NCBI GenBank assembly: GCA_964346395.1
Contig: CAYFUT010000039.1
Span: forward strand, 1-25,355
Direction of reading: 5' to 3'
From: CAYFUT01 sp964346395
GTDB lineage: Bacteria; Bacillota; Halanaerobiia; Halobacteroidales; Halobacteroidaceae
DNA: 25,355 bases
In this document: positions 15,293 through 21,689 of the stretch, piece by piece
Numbering within the stretch: position 1 is the first letter of the stretch
Layout: the number at the start of each line of letters is the position of its first letter
The notes under the pieces: model-generated
Database searches by the model: none
What the model was told of the DNA's origin: nothing
Seen by the model: the letters and a program-made list of their open reading frames with translations, nothing else
Translations under genes and position numbers: made by a program

Positions 15293-15331
15293 CTTTTGTT
15301 CACCCCATTTTTTTAAAAAAATACATTGCAG

Positions 15332-15781
15332 TTAAACCTGCTTCCACATCACTACCGCATCTTCTCCGTTATCCTGATAGTAATTCAGCTTCCGCTTAAC
15401 CTTAATAAATCCTTCTTTGATGTATAAACGCTGGGCAGATTTATTAGAAACTCTCACCTCTAAGGTTACCTTGTTTAAATTCTCTTTACTTGCCTTTGCA
15501 TACATCAACTGTAAAAACTGAGTCGCTACTCCCCGGCGGCGGTAATCGGGAGCAACCGCTAAATTAGTAATATGTAGTTCCTGTTTTAATACCCAGGCTC
15601 CCACATAGCCAACTATCTCCTGTGCATTACAACCTACATAATAATACGCAGATTCGTTAGCTAACTCCTTCAAAAAAGCCGCTAATGACCAGGAACTGCT
15701 AAAAGATGCCTGTTCAATCTGCCTCACCTGCGGCAGATGCTGTAAAGCCATGGGCTTTATTTCTAAATCAATCAACTCCAA
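15332..15781 (-). CDS. rimI: Ribosomal-protein-alanine N-acetyltransferase RimI (GNAT family)
   Basis: A 149-residue GNAT acetyltransferase. The acetyl-CoA-binding motif is visible as LAVAPDYRRRGVATQFLQLM, preceded by the family strand HITNLAV and followed by LEVRVSNKSAQRLYIKEGF. RimI acetylates the N-terminus of ribosomal protein S18 in E. coli, and the same gene is routinely found beside tsaB and tsaD; its substrate in this organism is not established. The start is a TTG at 15781, seven bases after the tsaB stop; a second TTG two codons later has better spacing (9 nt) from GGAG, so the exact start is uncertain by two residues. Confidence 0.93.
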   Translation of the reverse strand: MELIDLEIKPMALQHLPQVRQIEQASFSSSWSLAAFLKELANESAYYYVGCNAQEIVGYVGAWVLKQELHITNLAVAPDYRRRGVATQFLQLMYAKASKENLNKVTLEVRVSNKSAQRLYIKEGFIKVKRKLNYYQDNGEDAVVMWKQV

Positions 15782-15788
15782 CCTCTCC

Positions 15789-16484
15789 CTAATTTTGTTT
15801 CTGTTCCCACTGAATTTCCGCCTGGGAACGTTTTAAATAATTAGGAGTTAAAGCAAATAAATCATCTGCTTCTCCTGCTGTTAACCGATTAGCAGCTAAC
15901 TCGGCTACTGCTCCTCCCCGGGGCAGATTAAACAACTCAGTTACAAACTGAGGCTTAACCAACTGAGATTCAAATTCCGCCCGGTACTTATTAACAATAT
16001 TACCCACTAAATAAACTTCGGATTGAATATCCGCTAAATACTCTAGCAAGTCCTCTTTATTCACCATTGTTTCCTCTGCTTCTAGCTTCAATCTATCCTC
16101 AACCCGATATAATCCAGTAAATAGCCTTCCACCGCGGGCATCAATCAGCGGACAGATATAACTAGATACATGCTTTAAACTATAAGCTAAAACTTTGAGT
16201 GTAGAAATTCCTACAATCGGCAGCTCTAAACTCTGGGCCAGTGTTTTAGCAGTTGCCAGCCCAATCCGAGTTCCAGTAAACGACCCCGGACCTTTAGCTA
16301 CCCCAATTCCCGTTAGCTCTTCCGGCTGATACCCGCAGCTAGTCATCAAGTCAATTATCTGCGGCATCAACCGCTGCGAATGAGTCTGGTCTAAATTTAA
16401 CAGCTTCTCCCCTACCAATTTATCTTCAGTCAATAAACTTGCTGTTCCTGCTTTAGTAGAACTATCAATCCCCAGTATTAACAT
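15789..16484 (-). CDS. tsaB: tRNA threonylcarbamoyladenosine biosynthesis protein TsaB
   Basis: A 231-residue ASKHA-fold paralogue of TsaD that lacks catalysis and acts as the partner scaffold for TsaD in t6A synthesis. It begins MLILGIDSSTKAGTASLL, has the signature GIGVAKGPGSFTGTRIGLAT (residues 60-79) and PLIDARGGRLFTGLY. Length is typical. The ATG at 16484 lies inside the 3' end of tsaE (20-bp overlap), preceded by GAAAGAAG, so translation of the two is likely coupled. rimI follows after 7 bases. Confidence 0.96.
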   Translation of the reverse strand: MLILGIDSSTKAGTASLLTEDKLVGEKLLNLDQTHSQRLMPQIIDLMTSCGYQPEELTGIGVAKGPGSFTGTRIGLATAKTLAQSLELPIVGISTLKVLAYSLKHVSSYICPLIDARGGRLFTGLYRVEDRLKLEAEETMVNKEDLLEYLADIQSEVYLVGNIVNKYRAEFESQLVKPQFVTELFNLPRGGAVAELAANRLTAGEADDLFALTPNYLKRSQAEIQWEQKQN

Positions 16485-16935
16485 CTTCTTTCAACTCCGT
16501 AATTAAGCCAATAAATTTATTAGCCTGCGGAATTAATCTAATTTCCCGAGTCTCACCCTCACCGTGCAAATTAATATCCAGATAGTTATCCGGCATCAAC
16601 GTACCTGCTTTATCAGGCCATTCTACAATACAGACTCCATCCCCATATAAATAATCTTCAAACCCAAGGTCCAGCAGTTCTTCTTCTGTATGCGCTCGAT
16701 ATAAGTCAATATGATTTACCTTCACCTTGCCGCGGTATTCATTGATTACATTATAAGTAGGACTAGTAATTTCTTCTTTCACCCCTAAGCCCGCACAAAT
16801 TCCTTTAGCTAGTACTGTCTTCCCTGCTCCTAAATTCCCCTGCAGACAGACAATATCGCCTGGCTTTAATTTTTCTCCTAATTTTCTGCCGAATTTTTTA
16901 GTTTCTTCCGGGCTATGAGATTTTACTTTTAACAT
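16465..16935 (-). CDS. tsaE: tRNA threonylcarbamoyladenosine biosynthesis ATPase TsaE
   Basis: A 156-residue P-loop ATPase required by the TsaB-TsaD complex in t6A formation. Walker A is LQGNLGAGKTVLAKGI; the family segments ITSPTYNVINEYRG, HIDLYR and CIVEWPDKAG follow. I choose the ATG at 16935 because GAGGAG lies 9 nt upstream; an in-frame TTG eight codons earlier has no ribosome binding site and would overlap the preceding gene. It starts 13 bases after the stop of the TPR gene and overlaps tsaB by 20 bp, placing it in the middle of a tight operon. The family length (~150) supports the shorter form. Confidence 0.95.
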   Translation of the reverse strand: MLKVKSHSPEETKKFGRKLGEKLKPGDIVCLQGNLGAGKTVLAKGICAGLGVKEEITSPTYNVINEYRGKVKVNHIDLYRAHTEEELLDLGFEDYLYGDGVCIVEWPDKAGTLMPDNYLDINLHGEGETREIRLIPQANKFIGLITELKEDVNTGD

Positions 16936-16948
16936 CTGTATCAGCTCC

Positions 16949-19306
16949 TCATTTTTCAAGTTCTGAAAATAGATTGAATATCTGTTCTAATACTGCTCGT
17001 TCTCCTGCTGGCAAACCAGTAGTAGCTAATTCCACCTCAAACTGCTCCTCTTGGAGACTATAAATCCAGGCTAAATAAAAGTAAGGCAGCTTATAATTAT
17101 AATTTTCAAAAGCAGCTTGTTTATAAGCAAATGCTGCCTGTTTTAAATTTCCCTCTCGTCTTAACTCATCTCCTGCTAACCGTTTAAGCCGCCCCGGCAG
17201 ATAATCATCCGCATAATTATCCTGAATTTTCTGCAATTCTTTACTTACCGTTAGTAGTTTAGCTGCGCGTCCTAACTGGCCAGCACGGGCCAACTTCAAA
17301 GCTTCTTTCTCTACTTGCTGATAATCATCCATTACTAAGTAACTAAGCGCTAATTCAAAATGAATCTCCAACTTATCAGTAAACCCCAAAGCTGACTGCA
17401 AATTTTCTACTGCTGCCTGCGGATGACCAGTTTGTAACTGGTACTTGCCTAAAGTTCTATAAATTTCTCCCTGCGTAGAAAGCGGTACCATCTGCTCTAG
17501 CTCTTGTAGCCTAATTTGCTGCATCCAATCAAAGAAGACTTTATTAAAACCCCGATAGAGTTTAATTTCCTGTTCTTCATTTAACACAGATTTATTCTGA
17601 ATGGCCTGGTAGTAAACCTGCTGCGCAGCTTCTAAATTATATTTTTCCACCCGGTCAGTCACCTCTAAATAAATTTTTCCTTCCTGGAAGTTTTCAAAAA
17701 TCTGTCTGCAGATATCTAAACCCTGCTGCGGATTATTATCAGCAAAATAAGTTTCTGCCAATTTTAATTTAATTTCATAATCATTAGTTGCCCGCTCATC
17801 CATTAGTTGATACTGTTCTAAAGCTAACTTATACTTTCCATATTCAAAATATAAGTCAGCTAAACGGCGGTGATTGGCTAAAGAATCATCTAAATAAATA
17901 ACATACCGATAAATCTCTTCTGCTTTATAATAACTATCAGTTGCTTGATAAAAGTTAGCCAATTTAATATAACCCCAGGTATCCTGCGGCGCTAAATCAA
18001 TCGCCTGCTGATAAGCTTTAGCTGCTTTTACTAATTTACCCTGATCAAAATATAAATCACCTGAGTAAATTCTATAGTCTTCATTTTCAGCATCTAGCGA
18101 AATTAGCTTTTCTATTATATTTTCTGCCTGTTCCAATAAATACTGATCATCACTATCGGCTGAATTATAATAAACCCAAAACAATTTATTTAAATAAGTT
18201 ATATTATCGCCCGCAAGATTAACTGCTTTTTCCAAATAATACTGTGCCTGGTCGGAATTATTCAACTGAAGATAAAGTTCTCCTAATAAATAATAAAGCT
18301 GAGCATTATCATATTCCAATTTCAAAGCTGCTTTTATCTCTCCTACTGCTTCCTTATACTGGCCTTGGTTTTGAAGCAACTGAGCTAATTCTGTGCGATA
18401 TTTAACTTTATCTTGAATTCGAATTGCATCGCGTAGGTTAGCGATAGCCTTCTCTACTACATTATTTTCTTTATATATTTGGCTTATCTCCCAATACAAA
18501 TCTTCACTGCGGGGATTTTTATTTAACTCAGCCTCAAGTTTGGCGACTTTAGTCTGATAATCCTCCTGAAAGCCCTTAGCAAAATCAAAATTAGTCAACC
18601 CAATATTCACCTTTAATTCATGATAGTTAATCTCCAGCAGATTTCTTCCTAATGCCTTCTTAACTTCTATTTTAGTCGGCAGCCAAATACCATCAGCAAA
18701 AAACTTGAAATCCCTATAATTAATATTAATAATTTTTATATTACTGCTGTTAAATACCTCCGCTCGGGAAACAACTCTCCACTGCTTATCTATGTAAAAC
18801 CGTTGGGTGAAAAATTTATTTTTAAGTTGGACAATGTAAACTGCTCGTTCTCGATGCGTAGTTTCCCCTAATAACTCTAATTGATACATTTTTTCTAACT
18901 TTTCTAGCGGCTTTTGATAATCCAACTGCCCTTCTATCGGCAGGGTCTTCATGATGGTTGAGTAATTAGGCGGTAGATAAAGCCAGGGAATAGTATTTAG
19001 TAGCCTTTCTATTCCCGAATTAGAGATTTTTATTTGCTCTACATTTTCTGTCATTGACCGAGTAGGGGATTTCATAATCTTAGTTCGAAATGTAAGAGTT
19101 TCTTCTTGACCATAAATTTTTCCTCTTATCTCTCCTTTAAAATCCTCAACTCTCTGCAATTGTTCGCTAACTTCCTTTATCAATTCCAGAGCTGATTTAG
19201 GTGTTGAGGCTTGTCCTACTACTTCTTGCGTTCCCATTTCTTGGCTTTGAACAGTACCGACTGCAATAAGCAAAATGCCGCAAACTAACAATAAGCACTT
19301 CCGCAA
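16949..19306 (-). CDS. Secreted LolA/RseB-like protein with long C-terminal TPR array
   Basis: A 785-residue protein. Residues 1-22 form a signal peptide (MRKCLLLVCGILLIAVGTVQ); the cysteine at position 9 lacks a proper lipobox, so a lipoprotein is not supported. Residues ~35-255 look like the half-barrel of the LolA/RseB group: an N-terminal helix (LELIKEVSEQLQRVEDFKGE), many beta strands, and FYIDKQWRVVSRAEVF with ADGIWLPTKIEV. From ~260 to the end are about a dozen tetratricopeptide repeats, for example DLYFDQGKLVKAAKAYQQAI. It should act outside the cytoplasmic membrane, perhaps in envelope or lipoprotein traffic in a diderm cell; this is inference. The start is a TTG at 19306, 8 nt after GGGGGAG. 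It lies 39 nt after the amidohydrolase gene and directly before tsaE. Confidence 0.8.
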   Translation of the reverse strand: MRKCLLLVCGILLIAVGTVQSQEMGTQEVVGQASTPKSALELIKEVSEQLQRVEDFKGEIRGKIYGQEETLTFRTKIMKSPTRSMTENVEQIKISNSGIERLLNTIPWLYLPPNYSTIMKTLPIEGQLDYQKPLEKLEKMYQLELLGETTHRERAVYIVQLKNKFFTQRFYIDKQWRVVSRAEVFNSSNIKIININYRDFKFFADGIWLPTKIEVKKALGRNLLEINYHELKVNIGLTNFDFAKGFQEDYQTKVAKLEAELNKNPRSEDLYWEISQIYKENNVVEKAIANLRDAIRIQDKVKYRTELAQLLQNQGQYKEAVGEIKAALKLEYDNAQLYYLLGELYLQLNNSDQAQYYLEKAVNLAGDNITYLNKLFWVYYNSADSDDQYLLEQAENIIEKLISLDAENEDYRIYSGDLYFDQGKLVKAAKAYQQAIDLAPQDTWGYIKLANFYQATDSYYKAEEIYRYVIYLDDSLANHRRLADLYFEYGKYKLALEQYQLMDERATNDYEIKLKLAETYFADNNPQQGLDICRQIFENFQEGKIYLEVTDRVEKYNLEAAQQVYYQAIQNKSVLNEEQEIKLYRGFNKVFFDWMQQIRLQELEQMVPLSTQGEIYRTLGKYQLQTGHPQAAVENLQSALGFTDKLEIHFELALSYLVMDDYQQVEKEALKLARAGQLGRAAKLLTVSKELQKIQDNYADDYLPGRLKRLAGDELRREGNLKQAAFAYKQAAFENYNYKLPYFYLAWIYSLQEEQFEVELATTGLPAGERAVLEQIFNLFSELEK

Positions 19307-19345
19307 TTTTCAGTCTCCCCCTTTCAACCAGGCTGTTGGTCAGTC

Positions 19346-20527
19346 TTAGCTACAGTTAAATCCATTTAATTCAGAAAAAATTAAATAAACAAACAGCGAC
19401 ACCCCTACTTTTAGTGCTCCTTCATCAAAATCAAACTTCGGATGGTGAGCCGAATAATAATCTTGACCAGGCTGGGCAGCTCCTAGTCTAAAGAATACTC
19501 CCGGTACCTGCTGTAAGTAATAAGCAAAATCCTCTGCTCCTAAGGAGGTTTCTGCCACCCGCTTTACCTGACTTACATCAGGTATTTCTTCTACTATCGG
19601 TTCTATTTCTTCAACCAGCTCCGGAGTATTACTGAGCACTGGATAACCGAAGTTATAATTTAGCTGGTAATCAGCGCCATATCCAGCAGTTACCCCCTGC
19701 ACAATCCGCTCTATTTTTTTAGGCAGCTGCTGGCGGAGTTCAGGATCAGTACTCCGGACAGTTCCGGTTAACTCTACTCTATCAGCTATTACATTCCGCC
19801 GATAGCCTCCTTCGATTGTTCCCAGGCTGACAACTACTTCCTGATGCGGATCCAACTCGCGGCTAACTATACTCTGGAGAGCAGTAACTACCTGACTGGC
19901 AACCACAATAGCATCAACCCCTGCCTGGGGAGTCGAAGCATGGCCGCTTGCTCCCTCAATTACTATTTCCAGTTCATCGGCTGCTGCCGAAGCCGCTCCC
20001 GGCTGAACTCCAATAGTACCTGTGCTTAATTGATTATTAATATGCAGCCCATATATCTTATCTACATCAGGAGCAGATAAAGCTCCTGCTTCAATTAACG
20101 GTAAAGCTCCCCCGGGTCCTTCTTCAGCCGGCTGAAAAATAAATTTCACCTTACCTGTTAACTGTTCTTTAAATTTAGCCAATACTTTAGCAGCAGTTAG
20201 TAAAATAGCAGTATGCCCATCATGACCGCAGGCATGCATAACTCCTTCTTGCTTAGAGGCATAACTTAACTTAGTTTGCTCCGGAATCGGCAGGGCATCC
20301 AGATCAGCCCGCAGAGCAATAGTAGATCCTGAACCACAGTCAAGTAACCCCACCACTCCTGTTTCTTGGTAGCGGCTGACAGTCAAACCCAACTCCGTTA
20401 AAATCTCTTCTACCCGGCGGGAAGTTCTCTGTTCAGCAAACCCCAATTCAGGATGGCGGTGAAATTCCCGCCGCAGATCTATCAACTCTTGTTCCCAACT
20501 TGTTATGTAAGTATTAACTTCTTGCAT
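19346..20527 (-). CDS. M20D family metallo-amidohydrolase (N-acyl-amino-acid/hippurate hydrolase type)
   Basis: A 393-residue cytoplasmic zinc-type hydrolase that removes an acyl group from an N-acylated amino acid; the substrate cannot be read from sequence. Metal ligands of the M20D group are visible: C100 and H102 in MHACGHDGH, E136 in FQPAEEGPGG, H162 in YGLHINN and H361 near the C-terminus in SAHHPKFDFDE. The N-terminal RREFHRHPELGFAEQRTS is also characteristic, and the dimerisation domain is present in the middle. AGGAAG precedes the ATG. It starts 25 bases after the EndoA gene, so it may be co-transcribed with the toxin-antitoxin pair, and the TPR gene follows 39 bases downstream. Confidence 0.93.
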   Translation of the reverse strand: MQEVNTYITSWEQELIDLRREFHRHPELGFAEQRTSRRVEEILTELGLTVSRYQETGVVGLLDCGSGSTIALRADLDALPIPEQTKLSYASKQEGVMHACGHDGHTAILLTAAKVLAKFKEQLTGKVKFIFQPAEEGPGGALPLIEAGALSAPDVDKIYGLHINNQLSTGTIGVQPGAASAAADELEIVIEGASGHASTPQAGVDAIVVASQVVTALQSIVSRELDPHQEVVVSLGTIEGGYRRNVIADRVELTGTVRSTDPELRQQLPKKIERIVQGVTAGYGADYQLNYNFGYPVLSNTPELVEEIEPIVEEIPDVSQVKRVAETSLGAEDFAYYLQQVPGVFFRLGAAQPGQDYYSAHHPKFDFDEGALKVGVSLFVYLIFSELNGFNCS

Positions 20528-20552
20528 ACTACCACTTCCTAATCAGGTAAAA

Positions 20553-20912
20553 TTACAATTCAATTAAACCCACACTGATTTTTAAAGCCTCGTCTACTCG
20601 GGAAACTATATCATCATTTAAAAAAGTTACCTTCCGCTTTAACCGCCGTTTATCAATAGTTCTAATCTGTTCTAACAAAATAACCGAATCACACTTTAAA
20701 TTAGATTCATCAGCTTCAATTTCTACATGAGTCGGTAATTTAGCCTTTTTTATTTTAGAAGTAATAGCCGCTATAATGACTGTTGGACTATATTTATTTC
20801 CGATATCATTCTGAATCACCAGCACAGGTCTAATCCCACCTTGCTCAGACCCGACAACTGGATTTAAGTCTGCATAATAAACTTCTCCCCGTTTAACCCC
20901 CACTTTAATCAC
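20553..20912 (-). CDS. ndoA: EndoA/MazF-type mRNA interferase toxin
   Basis: A 119-residue PemK/MazF-fold endoribonuclease close to Bacillus EndoA, which cuts single-stranded mRNA at a short sequence. Family marks are VKRGEVYYADLNPVVGSEQG, IRPVLVIQND with the catalytic arginine R28, IAAITSKI with T51, and SVILLEQIRTIDKRRL. All residues expected for catalysis are present, so the toxin should be active. The start overlaps the antitoxin gene by 8 bp, the usual arrangement that couples toxin to antitoxin translation. The length is typical (about 116). In other Firmicutes the pair follows alr; here alr is absent and the amidohydrolase gene follows. Confidence 0.96.
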   Translation of the reverse strand: MIKVGVKRGEVYYADLNPVVGSEQGGIRPVLVIQNDIGNKYSPTVIIAAITSKIKKAKLPTHVEIEADESNLKCDSVILLEQIRTIDKRRLKRKVTFLNDDIVSRVDEALKISVGLIEL

Positions 20913-21162
20913 ACTCCGCTAATCTAGCCTCATAATTGAAAAAGGTTTTATTGTCTAACTTGAAATTTTCCCTCGCCAATTTAAGATTAATTGGTCCCAT
21001 TTTCAGATACCCTTCCTTCATTTTTTCCTTTACTGCTCTTTCTTGTAAATGGTCTTTAATCAATTCGTTATTATTTTTTCTCCGGCCTTTAATTCGGGCA
21101 GCTTCTAATTCTTCCCAAAATCCATCCTGCAAACTAACTAATGCCTGCTGTAAATTTGTCAC
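20905..21162 (-). CDS. ndoAI: EndoAI/MazE-type ribbon-helix-helix antitoxin
   Basis: An 85-residue protein aligning by eye with Bacillus EndoAI. Residues ~8-40 correspond to the ribbon-helix-helix DNA-binding domain (LVSLQDGFWEELEAARIKGR, then NNNELIKDHLQ), and MKEGYLKMGPINLKLARE (48-65) to the C-terminal segment that wraps the toxin. The start is a GTG at 21162 with GGAGGG six bases upstream. The DNA-binding part is divergent (SLQDGFW in place of SLPENL), so autoregulation is plausible but not certain. It overlaps the toxin gene by 8 bp. A short gene with a similar C-terminal segment lies 207 bp upstream. Confidence 0.85.
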   Translation of the reverse strand: MTNLQQALVSLQDGFWEELEAARIKGRRKNNNELIKDHLQERAVKEKMKEGYLKMGPINLKLARENFKLDNKTFFNYEARLAECD

Positions 21163-21336
21163 CAGGGACCCTCCATTTCTCCTTGCCTTTTGTAAATAAT
21201 ATATCCTTATCCGCCGCTAAAAGTGCCTGTAAAATTAGGGTAATAATAACAAGTATTTTTAATTCTAACTACTGTCCATACAATAGTTTCTTCACTAACT
21301 GAATTTTATATGCATCTTAAAACTGATAATAGAATA

Positions 21337-21363
21337 AAAAGAGACGCTGTTAGCGTCTCTTTT
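21337..21363 (-). terminator. Rho-independent terminator after the mini-antitoxin gene
   Basis: AAAAGAGACGCT and AGCGTCTCTTTT form a 12-bp stem around a 3-base loop, followed by TATTC on the minus strand. It is only 5 nt after the stop of the 56-codon gene and separates it from the EndoAI/EndoA unit. Confidence 0.9.
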
Positions 21364-21368
21364 CCTCT

Positions 21369-21539
21369 CTACACTTGCTGGTAAGCTTCTTTTTCAGCCA
21401 ACAATCCCTCTTGAGCTAATTTTAAATTCAGTTCTGCCATCTGGGAATATCCTTTTTTGAGCCGTTCTTTTAATTCTTCTTTGGTTATTTCTCCTGGAAA
21501 CTTAGTCTGGGAGTTGCGCACCACCTGATGTTGGCCCAT
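21369..21539 (-). CDS. 56-residue stand-alone protein resembling the toxin-binding half of EndoAI
   Basis: A short open frame that starts with ATG at 21539 behind GAGGTGA (about 7 nt away) and ends with TAG at 21371, right before a strong terminator. The protein begins MGQHQVVRNSQTKFPGEITK. Residues 27-44 (LKKGYSQMAELNLKLAQE) match residues 48-65 of the neighbouring antitoxin at 10 of 18 positions, including GY, M and NLKLA. The ribbon-helix-helix DNA-binding half is absent. Own ribosome site, own terminator and a likely promoter at 21644-21673 suggest a real transcription unit rather than a decayed copy. A role as an extra neutraliser of EndoA is inference; a paralogous antitoxin fragment kept by chance is the alternative. 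Confidence 0.75.
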   Translation of the reverse strand: MGQHQVVRNSQTKFPGEITKEELKERLKKGYSQMAELNLKLAQEGLLAEKEAYQQV

Positions 21540-21643
21540 AATCTTATCACCTCATATAAGGGTTATAAAACTTACTTTTAAGGCCGCTTGTTTATTAAAG
21601 ATTAGTTCTTTTCTCGCACCTAGTTCCCATAATAGGCACTATT

Positions 21644-21673
21644 ATTATATCATAAATCAGTAGGATTTGAAAA
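21644..21673 (-). promoter_or_regulatory. Probable promoter of the mini-antitoxin gene
   Basis: On the minus strand a consensus TATAAT with extended -10 TGA, and TTTTCA 18 bp upstream as a weak -35. It lies between the helicase stop codon and the small gene, giving a leader of about 100 nt in which I see no known riboswitch or T-box. Confidence 0.55.
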
Positions 21674-21689
21674 GAAAAATTTAGTTATT

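Noticed and set aside
21163..21336. Additional gene or promoter directly upstream of the EndoAI gene
   Set aside because: I found no frame with a ribosome site and no convincing -35/-10 pair; only weak AT-rich hexamers occur.
21540..21643. Possible T-box or other riboswitch in the leader of the mini-antitoxin gene
   Set aside because: No T-box antiterminator core (TGGNACCGCG), no specifier-loop features and no match to other riboswitch cores that I know.
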